Positions 22,231 through 32,689 of a stretch of 64,000 nucleotides of DNA are shown one piece after another (the first letter of the stretch is position 1; every line of letters starts with the position of its first letter). Source of the DNA: Amaurobius ferox (taxonomy: Eukaryota; Arthropoda; Arachnida; Araneae; Amaurobiidae); assembly GCA_951213105.1 (NCBI GenBank), contig OX578134.1:138544293-138608292 (forward strand), given 5' to 3'. Made by a program: the position numbers and the translations under genes. A model generated the notes under the pieces. The model was not told where the DNA came from. It made no database searches and saw only the letters and a program-made list of their open reading frames with translations.

Positions 22231-22375
22231 ATCGAATGGCATCAAGTACATTGATGGATTTACATTGTTTCATACACATTTTACCCATCGAGTGGCATCA
22301 AGTACTTTGATGGTTTTATATTGTTCCATGAATATTTTACACATCGAATGGCATCAAGTACGTTGATGGATTTTC

Positions 22376-22660
22376 GGATGCATTTTTTGCAGAAAAAGAG
22401 ATTTCGTAGAACGAAAAGTCTGTATTCTAACTTAAAACAATGAATAACTCCATGATTGAATTTTTTGTCAATGAATTTCAAGCCAGGTTGTTGATTTTAG
22501 AATTAAAGAAGTTATAATTTCGATATTTTAAAATTTGGAAGAAAAGTTGTTTCAAATTTCCACACTTTAATAATTTCAACTGCTTTAAAAATGTCTAACG
22601 AAGACATAAACCCACAAAGAAATATGTTAATAACGCAAACTCGTTTCGGTTTGTAAAGAC
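22376..22660. other. unassigned sequence
   Basis: AT-rich, no feature recognised. Confidence 0.4.
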
Positions 22661-23165
22661 CTTGTTGCCCCAAAGGGGAATCGAACCATGGATTTTTGAA
22701 CTGACCAGCCGACGTTCTACCATTGAGCTACTGGGCGCGAAAGTGCAGGTTCATATTGTCGAAGTGGACTCTGCATTCTTCACTTTCTAATGTTAGATTG
22801 GTGTGCAACTGACAAGCTGACTGACCACCTCCTGCTATTTCCCCCCAGGTTAGCCTCCTTATGATATTTTTATCCTCCTGGCTACCTTCCTTGAGTGGTT
22901 GCCATCCTTTCGATTTGAAATGGAAGCTCCAGATACCAGAGCCCACTGAATCCGCACTAGTCATACTAGGTTTATTTTCAGACCACCGACATCTTTGAAC
23001 TCACCTACAGGGTTGATTGTTCGGGCGTCATTGTAAAGAACTTTGCTGCCCTAACCGAGAATCAAACCCTGGATCTTCGAACTGGGGAGCCAGCTCTCTA
23101 CATTTGAGCTACTGGGGCGAAATTGCAAGCTCTTATTGTCGAAGCGGACTCTGCAAGTTCCATCG
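22640..23165 (-). mobile_element. tandem pair of a second tRNA-like SINE
   Basis: On the minus strand two tRNA-like heads occur 381 bp apart (22,666-22,737 and 23,047-23,119). Each has an A box AGTAGCTCAATGGTAGA or AGTAGCTCAAATGTAGA, and a B box GGTTCGATTCC or GGTTTGATTCT. Both are preceded by the same leader, GCAGAGTCCRCTTCGACAAT. The body between the heads runs about 300 bp. The shared leader shows that the unit itself is repeated, either as a dimeric SINE or by tandem duplication. The heads do not fold as good tRNAs (weak T stem). Confidence 0.7.
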
Positions 23166-23367
23166 GATTGGGCCAACTGCCGATTTTTTTTACTTTCTTA
23201 TACTGAATAGAGGAATTTTCCGAAAATCTTCGATATAAAGATTCTGATAGATAAGTACTACGTATTAAAATCTCCTGAATAAATAAAAAACGACAATTAA
23301 AGAACGAACGTTATGTTCTTAACGGCATGGAATTTTATGTATACATACATTATGCAAAAAATATAAT
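23166..23367. other. unassigned sequence
   Basis: Short gap without a recognised feature. Confidence 0.4.
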
Positions 23368-24073
23368 GTGAGCAACACGTGGTTTTCTCTGCATAATGCA
23401 ATGACTGTTCTCCATTCACAGAGAAATAGTGTATAAAATCAACTCCGCAATGTTTTTGCTATTGAGTTAACGCCATTTAAATTGGATTGACCACTTTTGG
23501 AAACTTGTTTGTCCAAACTTAATAATACACACGTGTAAAATCCTCATAAAATCGCAATTGGTATTTAATGAATATCTGGTAAAAAATGACTATGTGCGAC
23601 ATTTTAGCCGTCAAACTCCAAAACTATTACAAACATTGTCTTTTTTTGTAAAGGGAAAGATCCACGAGAACTGTGTTAACAGATTTGTTGTATAATATTG
23701 CATATGAAAATATAATATATTGGATGATAATGTTATTTTTCAAATGTTATGTATTGTTTTGTGTACTTTTCTTTGAAAAACGTGCAATATGTCGGCAACG
23801 GTTCAGGTAGAGTTATGAAGTTCGCGTCCTTTGTTTTCTAATGAGAAATTACGTAAGAAATGGTCATTTACGTTTCATTATTGAATGTTCTGAGTTTTAA
23901 TGATATTTTCTCATATCATTCGAAATTCGGGAGGCTTTGTGAGCATTCGATTACGTTTAAAATCAATAGGATTCCAGTATTTATTGATTCTAATAATCAT
24001 ACTAAATTCCATTCGAAGCGCTCCATTCATTTCTTCGATTATCTTACACACACACACACACACACACATACAC

Positions 24074-24139
<66 letters not shown>

Positions 24140-24365
24140 GCACCTCAAAAATGCTCGATTCAAACCGAGGACGTCCCCACTTGCCGGTGCGTCCCCACTT
24201 GGAAGATGTGTAAACATATGAATGTCCCCACTTCCCACAATACGCCAACACACACACACACACTCACACGAGTTCAGAGATGCTCGAAACGCGCTCTTCC
24301 GTCGTAAACTCTAATTCGAATTTTCGAGCCTGTTACCATACTTTCCTCAGGCATTATACTTTGTA
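23368..24365 (-). mobile_element. hairpin-ended repeat, copy F
   Basis: A minus-strand copy, starting at the far end with GTGAGCAACACGTGG (23,368), then ACGGTTCAGGTAGAG, a large CA tract (about 24,044-24,131), and a decayed palindrome (ACTCTAATTCGAATTTTCGA). It ends with TACTTTCCTCAGGCATTATA and a weak hairpin (24,340-24,368). The CA tract has grown to about 85 bases compared with about 18 in copy B. Translations of the tract are meaningless. Confidence 0.65.
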
Positions 24366-25015
24366 TATTGGGAAGTACAAAATCTGGAGTGGACAGCACA
24401 TGACTTTGGCTATATAACGTACTGAATTTAATTAAGTGAAAAAATGATGTATAAGATCTACGGCACACTGCTTTGAATGTTGTGCATTTGGCGCTTTTCC
24501 GGATGACAACGCGTAAAACTATTTCAAAGTATACTATTAACTTATATTTTATGCAATTTTAAATTGACAATTATCGATATTGATAGCATTAGCAATAAGC
24601 AATATGATCCATATCGTAAAATATTTTAATCATTAATTCGTCAATCTGCGGCAAAATATCATCAAGTTGGCGATATTTCACTAAATGAATCACCGAGCTC
24701 GCCAAATTTATCTCTATGTATTACAGTAAAACAGAGAGAAGAACATTATATATATAGTACATATAGATGACTGTTCACGAATTGTTAGGCGTCAAATACA
24801 AAACTATTACATAAAGTCTTTTTTTTTTGTGAATGGAAGGAATTATATCCACGAGAATGATGGTTGCAGAATTATCGTGTAATATTACATATAAAAAGTG
24901 AACTTATTTCCCAATAGTTAATACTTTTTTATTTTTATGTGATTCTTCGATGAATTTATTCGTGTCAATCGTTTTCTAATAAAAAATTACATAAGAATTG
25001 ATTATTTACGTAGAT
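24366..25015 (-). mobile_element. hairpin-ended repeat, copy E (truncated)
   Basis: It begins directly where copy F ends: AATCTGGAGTGGACAGCACA, then TGACTTTGGC, followed by the interior with GCGGCAAAATATC and CAAGTTGGCGATATTTCAC. It stops after ATTACATAAGAATTGATTAT, before the near-palindrome and the hairpin. The dispersed repeat R1 begins at that point. Confidence 0.6.
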
Positions 25016-27510
25016 ACGAAGGTATTACTCCGGTGCCCATTAGATTTACGTAAAACTGTAAATTTCATGAAAACTGTTGTAGTTGACACATACTTGCATT
25101 GCATTTCAACTGCACAGATAGGAACACCACACACGCATGTATGTACAAAAACATATGCACCTCTTAAAATAGTTGATTCGTGTTCTAGCTTCCATAAAAT
25201 GCTTAAATATAATAAAAGTACGATTTCGAATATTTGACTCACATTTTTTACATACAGCATATTTATTATGTATTGTAGGGAGTCAAAAAGCTGATGTGGG
25301 CAGCACATGACTTTCTCAACAGACTGAAATTCACTTTCTCTTTATTTCTGTAATAATTTATTAGATTCAGTTGAATAGCACAAAGTAACACTGAATTTGC
25401 ACTTTAAATTCAATTTTTGTTTTTATTTGGTAATTGGATACTTTTCTAAAAGCGACGTAGCAAAACTGCAAACAAATAGAAATATCTCGAGAACGATTAG
25501 TCTCTTAGTGTAATGGGGTTAGTTTTATTCTTTTCTTCGTCAAAAATTAAGTATAAAACAAGTATTTAATTGATACATTTAAGAATGCGTAGTCTTTTAT
25601 TTTAGATTTTGGCGGACCATTTCGCTAAAAAGGCGGGTTCTTTAATCTTGAATCGTACCAAAAGCTAATAACACAGTACCAGGGTCACACACAAGCAACT
25701 TATGAAATTTTATGAAATTTGATCTATTATTTTTTGAGTTAGAGTGGATACATACATTGCACAGACAGACACACAGACAGACATACATACAGACAGACAA
25801 ACTTACAGGTACACAAACAGACCTACAGGCAGACACACACACACAGCAGACAGACAGATGTCACGCTAAAATTAGTTTTTTTCGTGTTCTAGAGGTCCTG
25901 AAACGTGTAGATCTATCGAAAACTCGTGTTGCGATTTTCGGCACGATTCCAATACTTTCCCTACACACTACCATCTATTGCAGTGAAAGAGGCTTTAAAT
26001 ATTCTGAAATAAAGTGTGTACGGCTGCATAGCTGTGTTATCAGGTACAAAAGTGTTATTAGGAAGGGATAAAAGCATTTAAAAAATTACACGAAATGTGA
26101 AAAAGGTAAGGAAAATAGGTTCCTAATAATTGTAAGACTCCACCATTTGATTATTTCGTCTATGGTGATAACACCTCCACATTGGAATACGGTATTCTTT
26201 TTAGTGAATAATTGAGTAATTATCGTTTCGCGAAGTAAATTACTGGTTATGTTGCATTGACGAAGAGGATCCAACGTATCCTCGAAGCAGCTGTATGCTG
26301 CATTACCTTGCTGTTTGTGCTTATTTACGTTACTCTAGTTTTCTCTATCTTTTGCACAATGTGTATTTTACTTATTGTTAATTGATGCACTTATTGTTAG
26401 TTGTGGATTCAAAAATGTACCCCCTTAAAAAGGGTCAGCTAAAAGCACTAACCTCTAGCTTTAGGCACTTTAACTGGGAAATATTAAAACATGTTTTAAA
26501 TATATGCTACAAGGACAATTTAATGAAAAGTCAAAGTTTAAGTAACTTTTTACAAATATTTTTAAAATATGAATTACAATTAAAAGCATGCCACCATGCT
26601 CTTTAATGAAAGTCACGTTGGTAATATTCTATATTTTGTTAATTTAAAGGCATGTTGTTAATTTATGTTGAAATTTCATTCAGAACTTGTAAACAATTCA
26701 AATAAATATTATTTATTTAAAAGAAGTGATTACAGTTTACAAAACCATTTTACAGACCTGATGCGGCTCGCGGCAATACTGGACAATCCTGTAGAAATAC
26801 AGACATGCAATATATATAATAAATATTTAAGGGTTATAGCCAGCCAATGTTCTCTGGAGTGTGTGCACTGTCGTACACCCCCAGATTGTCTCTATCAGAG
26901 GAGATTAATCTGTGTAGAGTGCGGAATTTGTGGTTATTTGTTGTGAGGATTGCAGCACTTGCAGATTTCTAGAGAGAGACATGGAAAAGAACACGCTTGA
27001 GAATCATCTATCAGAATCCTTTAATATATAGAATATACTTTCAACATATTATTGGTATATATGAACGGTAAGCAAAAATATTTCGTTTGTAATTTTTAGC
27101 AATCTCATACCCTTTGGGAATAATGTTATCCTTTTGAGGCATAATTGCCGGCATTCCAAATAGATACCACAAAGAATTCACCTCTAACCTATGGAGAAAT
27201 TAATAACATAAATTAAAATTTATACTTGCATAGGCCGAATTGTGCCTATATAAAATCCACTCTTAAATGTTATTTAAATTTACGTATTTTTTCTTCTGTA
27301 TTTTAGCAAATACGGAAACAGAGAATTGGAATGAGACCATCTCAATAAAAAGTCACCCCTCCCTCCTCTTTTTATAATTATTGCAAATAAACCTGTATTT
27401 CCCAAGAAAACAAAGAATGTTAAAATCGGAAGTAAACAAATGTGGGCGTGGCCATAAACAGATTGCATACGTGAAACGGGTTACACTGGGTCGCAATTCA
27501 ATCGTATAGA
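25016..27510 (+). repeat. dispersed repeat R, copy R1
   Basis: From GATACGAAGGTATTACTCCG to about 27,510 this segment is collinear with R3 (53,590-54,915) and, inverted, with R2 (31,370-32,315). Shared landmarks include GTAGTTGACACATACTTGCA, AATATTTGACTC, TTACACGAAATGTGAAAAAG, TATGAATTACAATTAAAAGC and TGGGCGTGGCC. It encodes no recognisable protein; a 93-residue frame at 26,665-26,946 has seven Cys near its end but is not kept open in R3. A hairpin-family copy interrupts it at 25,279-25,990. Confidence 0.65.
25279..25990 (-). mobile_element. hairpin-ended repeat, subfamily 2, copy G
   Basis: It runs from AAAGCTGATGTGGGCAGCAC (far end) to the hairpin CTTTCCCTACACACTACCAT..CAGTGAAAG (25,956-25,989). 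CTCGAGAACGATTAG, a (CAGA)n/(CA)n tract at 25,757-25,855 and CGATTTTCGGCACGATTCCA match copy H. R2 lacks the insert, so this is a true insertion in R1. Confidence 0.65.
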
Positions 27511-27965
27511 TCAGTGATTCCCAACCTTTATTGTTAGGCGGAACCCTTGAAATATTTCGTAAAAAAAAAAATCCTTCCGAACTTATACTCGATCGGTGCA
27601 TAACCATGAATTATGCTCGATTTATTGTTCCATGTTTAATTTTTGGAGGCCAATATTTACCCTCTAATATGTAATTGTAAATGTAGTCGTGTAATTTACT
27701 TTTGTATGAGAGTCCGCATGCAAGAGGGTCCTAACTCCTATAAGAAATTAAATTAATTGAAAATTCTGACAATTATGTTCAATTTCAGAAAATAACCATA
27801 CTATTTAATTGCGACCCGATGTCACTTGGGGCATGTACAGATTATATATATGACCACGCCCACGTTTATACATTATCGTTTTTAGCATTCTGGATTTTCT
27901 TGGGGCATTAAATAGTTTTTATTTGTCTGCAATATAAAAAGAGGAGGGGGGGGGGACATTAATTT
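27340..27965. repeat. inverted repeat with ~165-bp arms
   Basis: The left arm (27,340-27,505) has CCCTCCTCTTTTTATAATTA, CCAAGAAAA, TGGGCGTGG and GGGTCGCAATT. The right arm (27,805-27,965) is its reverse complement: AATTGCGACCC, CCACGCCCA, TTTTCTTGG and ATATAAAAAGAGGAGG. The spacer is about 300 bp. Only the left arm has a counterpart at the end of R3. Confidence 0.7.
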
Positions 27966-30039
27966 TTTTCAATTATTGTCATGCAAATGAATTTTTAAAA
28001 GTATAGTCATGTAAAAAGTAGTTGAAGAGTGGTTATAAATGGAGAGTTAGAATGAACGGTGCAATTTGAATGAACAAATCAGTTGGCGTGTCTAAAGATA
28101 CGTTTTTCAAGTGACGTGGCAAGAAAAAGCAAGAGGTGTCTTTGTAGGGTCCTTGAGGACTTCACATTTTAATCAATAAATTGACCCTAAAAACACATAT
28201 AAAAAATATGTTATCACATTCGGCTCCAAATTTAAATTGAAAACTTCATGATTCATGAACTATAAATTGATAGTTGCAAATTTAATGAGTATAATGGTAG
28301 AAGGGAATTCTTAATGAAAATGAATAATAATAAGTTAAATGAATAATAATAATAAGTTAAATAAATATTTAAGTTTGACAAACCATAGTGCAGTTTCTTC
28401 ATTTTAATGTCTTATATTTTAGGAATTATAATTATTTATAGGTTGATACCGGACGCTGCAAAAGGGTGGGTTATATGTCGGATACATATGATGATTACGA
28501 GGCCAAATTATATTTAATATGTATCCCATACTTTAATGATCACTGGACCAAATAACAAATTAAATTATTTTAAATATATTTTTATTCGCCACAGATATAA
28601 CCATCCACAGTCATCAATAATATTATAAAATACTACTGTATATAAAACGAGAATCTGTTCAATTCTGTGTGATTTTGTTTTATTGTTCAAATAATGTCAT
28701 GAATGCACATACTGTTTACCACATAGTATTCTGTGCTGTTTACATACAGGAAGTTAAAGTCATTCCATGACTAAGGACTCCATTAACGCTGCACATTGGC
28801 TATTGTAATTCTGTGTGTTTGCCTATTAATTGTCTTAATCCAGAAAGCTGAGAGACTGCGACGAATAAGGTCAAAGCTAATTAAAATAGGCAAAACAAAT
28901 AATCGCTGACTACTCTCTCTAGAATCTAGACGACATTAGCTAGCTAGCTATAAGGAAGCGTACTATCCTCTGTGTTACGCGACGTTAAAATTTGCTGTGT
29001 AGGTTTTTTAGAAATTCCGCCAATTTTAATAAAGACCTATTGATCGTTATTTCGTACAAATATAAATATTATATATGTAAAGGGGGAATCGGTCAGATTA
29101 TCCACACTTACATTCAGAAAACTTGAAGAAAAGTTAAATGAATTAATTGTATAGGTTCATCTTCAATTGGCCTAATCGTGATCCAGTGGTTAGTCAAACA
29201 CCCAAGTGCGATCCTTTCCCTGATGTGAAGCGAATATACTTACACAATGGCTAGGAACAAAAATATGGCAAGAAAACAAAACAGTAAATAATAATTCCAT
29301 TTGGAATTAAACTAAAATTATTTAATTAACTTTAAGAAACACATAAGACACTTATTTAAATATAGGCATCATATTTCAACTCGATGGCATTCGATGGAAA
29401 CTTTATAAAGATTATAAATCATAAATTATTCTATTTGAAATATTTCACACTGTATCATATACAAGGGGATATTGAAACACAGATCTTTAATGCTTAGCTG
29501 GCTCAACATAATAACGTAAATTCCGCTAGTTAAATAGCCAGAAACTATTTAGAATCTCCCATTTAAAAGAAAGATACTTACGAACCATGAGTGTGGTTCA
29601 AAGGGACACTGTCGGTCGTAAAATATGAGAGCAATTATACATTTATTTTTAATTTTTATCCTTTTCATTGTTATAAAAACTATGGAGCAACTTTAAACAC
29701 GACCGACAGATTTTAAAACCATTGTATGCTCTGTCGAACCAAAGACGCGTCTCTGTACCACTACTTTCCAATTCTGACGTCACAAACACCTATACATGAA
29801 CACTCGCAATCCAGAAACAGTTGGAATAATCAACAACACAAAATTACAGCACTCAACGGCTTTTCTCTTTCAAGCAGGGCGCGCCGGCCAAGGACACGTA
29901 CATTTCATCAGATTCGCTTCGTCGCAGATTATTTCAGACGAAGCATTTTTACATCTACACAATTTGAAAGAACATTTTAAAACAGAAATATATACTTTCA
30001 CAGATATCGGCACCACAATATATACTACTTTAAATATTA
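27966..30039. other. unassigned AT-rich sequence
   Basis: No gene is seen. ACTGTCGGTCGT near 29,609 pairs with ACGACCGACAG near 29,699, possibly ends of a tiny element of about 100 bp. Open frames at 29,726-30,056 lack motifs. Confidence 0.45.
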
Positions 30040-30041
30040 TA

Positions 30042-30419
30042 AAGGGTGGCCACTGAAAGACTGAAGGGTTTGAAAAAGTCATAACTTGTTCATTTTCAAT
30101 GTTTTTTATTTTCTTTTTTTACAGGTTATGTAGTATCCCTTGGATATTAAAATGGCTAGGAGAAATCTAGGAGCGAATCATGTTATCGCTAGGAGATACT
30201 TTGAATTAAAATGGTGCCGGTATTTTATCTGAGTTTCAATAATTGATCTTTCAGTGGAATAGAAAATCCCAATGAGTTTTACTCGTTGCTGGGCATCATA
30301 CGTAGCCATTTTAATCTCCAAGGGATGCTCTATAACCAGTAAAAAAGAAAATAAAAAAGATTGAAAATGAACAAGTTATGACTTTTTCAAAGACTTCAGA
30401 CTTTCAGTGGGCCACCCTG
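30042..30419. mobile_element. MITE, 378 bp, ~115-bp terminal inverted repeats
   Basis: The left end AAGGGTGGCCACTGAAAG and right end CTTTCAGTGGGCCACCCTG are inverse matches that continue inward for about 115 bp (AAAGTCATAACTTGTTCATT pairs with AATGAACAAGTTATGACTTT). TA borders both ends. There is no coding sequence. The ends resemble the CAGGGTG termini of the two larger Tc1/mariner-like elements in this window. Confidence 0.8.
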
Positions 30420-30446
30420 TATATTATATATAATTAAAATATTATA

Positions 30447-31273
30447 CAGGGTGATTTAAAAGTTCGGAGCAAAAGTAAAACGTTATAAAAATATCTATGG
30501 GTCGGAGAGACATGCGGTTTGCAGATTAATATTAACCGTCGGGTGGTATTTTGTATGGCATGAAAAAATAGTTCAAAATTTCGACACTAGGCGCGCTGCT
30601 ACAAAGAAAACTATGCGAGGTAATAATTGTGAAATGAGATATTTTATTTCAGCATGATTTACAGCTGTAAGTGCTCAATGTGTACACCACCTCATTCCAG
30701 TACTGGGTGCAGTCGCGGTATTACGGCTGATACAACATGAAATAGCATATCAACTGGAATGGCTGCTACCTCCTGCCGTAAGGCGTCATTCAGTGTTGGT
30801 AAGGGCTGGGGATTTCCTCTATAGACCCGTGATTTTAGATATCCATACAACCAGAAATCACAGGGTGTGAGATCTGGGGATCTCGCAGGCTATTCATGTG
30901 TGTGCTATGCATAGCATATGTGTGCTATGCATAGCTATGTATAGCAGGCATAGGTGTGCTATGCCTGCTCAGTAGGCGATCTACGCCAAACGTTGAACGT
31001 AGCAACTCCATCAGTTGACGTGCCGTGTGGGGTGATATTCAATAATGTTTTTATCTGATTTTAATTTTGCGTTGCGTAAGCGATATGCATAAGTCACCTC
31101 CATGGCTTTATCCGCAGAAGCGCCCCCTAATGTCGAGATTTTGAAGTATTTTTTTCATGCCATACAAAATCCCCCACCACGGTGAATATTAATCTGCAAA
31201 CCGCATGTCTCTCCGACCCATAGATATTTTTTTATAGCGTTTTACTTTTGTTCCGAACTTTTGAATCACCCTG
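30447..31273 (-). mobile_element. Tc1/mariner-superfamily element with transposase remnant
   Basis: The ends CAGGGTGATTTAAAAGTTCG and CGAACTTTTGAATCACCCTG form terminal inverted repeats of about 155 bp bordered by TA. On the minus strand 30,660-30,900 reads as the end of a DDE transposase: ARSPDLTPCDFWLYGYLKS followed by YRGNPQPLP. The motif holds the third catalytic Asp. The N-terminal two thirds, with the other two acidic residues and the DNA-binding domain, are absent, so the copy needs a transposase from elsewhere. Confidence 0.85.
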
Positions 31274-31369
31274 TATATACTGCATATATTATATGTCGGT
31301 GCATCTACAAGGATGCCCAATTATGCCGCGGGATGCATCCGAGCTATAAAATAATCTTGTAAATTGGGA

Positions 31370-32315
31370 ACTTTGCTTTAAAATAAAACATTTTAAACAT
31401 ATATAATTATTTGAAATTTCTAAATGAAATTCTAATATAAATTAACAACACTTAAACATGACTTTTGATAAAGAACATGTTGGCATGTTTATAATTGTAA
31501 TTCATAATTCTAAAATATTATTGGTAAAATTGACTTAAATTTTGATATTTCATTTAATTTTCCTTCTAATACATATTTCAAAAATGTTTTGTTATTTACC
31601 AGTTGATGTGCCTATAGCTAGAGGTTAATGTTTATAACTAACATTTTTTTACGGGAGATATTTTTAGCATCCACAACTAGCAATAAATACAATAAGTAAA
31701 ATACACTTTGTGCAGAGTATAAAGAAACTAGAGTAACGTATGTAAGCACAAATAGAAAAGTAATGTAGCATACAGATGTTTTAGGGATACTTTGGATTCT
31801 CTTCGTCAGTGCAAAAGAACAAATAATTACTCTGCGAACAATAATTACTCAATTATTAACAAAAAGAAATATCGTAAATGCCCTAAGCTTGTAATTATTA
31901 AAAACCTATTTTCCTTACACCCTTCACATTTCGTATAATTTTTTAAATTGCTTTTATTCTTCGGTATCAGCACTTATTTATCTGATAACTCAGTTATGCA
32001 GCATTCGGAAATTTACCTCACAATATTTAACGCATTTTTACATTGCCTACAATGCATAATAAATATGCTACATGTAGAAAAATCGAGTCAAATATTCGAA
32101 ATCGTGCTTTTGTTATATTTAGGCATTTTATGGATGCTGCAACACGATTCAACTATTTTCAGAGGGGCGGCTGTTTTTGTATATGCCTGCGTGGCATTCC
32201 AATCTGTGCAGTTGAAATGCTATGTAAATATATGTCAACTACAACTACAAGAATTTTCATGAAATTTACAGTTGTACGCAAATGCAATGGGCACCAGAGT
32301 AATACTTTCCTTATA
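31370..32315 (-). repeat. dispersed repeat R, copy R2 (inverted)
   Basis: The reverse complement follows R1 from GGTATTACTC (R1 25,027) to about R1 26,800, without the hairpin-family copy G; the join lies near 32,035-32,055. Identity is roughly 75-85% by eye. Confidence 0.65.
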
Positions 32316-32689
32316 TTGTGTCAGAGATGTGTGATTATCCACATATTTAACATATTAACGTCTCAAGTGAACACAATATTCACATCTACTCTTCTTTTTA
32401 ATCCAAAAAGTATTCAATTGTAAAATATGTTTTCGAAAATACGTCATACCTCACCTGAATATTATTCTTATCTTCATTAAGAATTTGGAAAAAGCGAACA
32501 CTTGCTTTAAAATATGGTTTCATTGCTTCATTACGAATATAATAATTTTAAATGCTTTTTAGTAAACAGTACACGTTCATTTTATTTGCGAATCAATGTC
32601 TACTTGATATTAGTAAACTCATTGAACATTGTGGTAAAGTAAAATTCACATAAATACAATACTAACATTTACCAATAGTGCCCCCCGTT
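32316..32689. other. unassigned sequence
   Basis: AT-rich with no feature recognised. Confidence 0.4.

Larger units (their letters stand above)
21757..22375. repeat. ~57-bp tandem array interrupted by the 5S-SINE unit
   Basis: Units carry ATCGARTGGCATCAAGTAC, TTGATGGTTTTATATTGTTC and ATTTTACAC. One and a half units lie left of 21,847 and two and a half right of 22,231. The unit flanking the insertion is duplicated for 16 bases (ACATCGAATGGCATCA at 21,831-21,846 and 22,229-22,244). Confidence 0.7.

Noticed and set aside
22666..23119. Two possible tRNA genes
   Set aside because: A and B boxes are present but the stems pair poorly, and both sit in a repeated SINE-like unit.
23860..24307. Several long frames on both strands
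   Set aside because: They translate the CA/GT tract of hairpin copy F as strings of His-Thr or Cys-Val.
26665..26946. 93-codon frame with clustered Cys, possible zinc finger
   Set aside because: Spacing fits no finger type I know, and the frame is not preserved in repeat copy R3.
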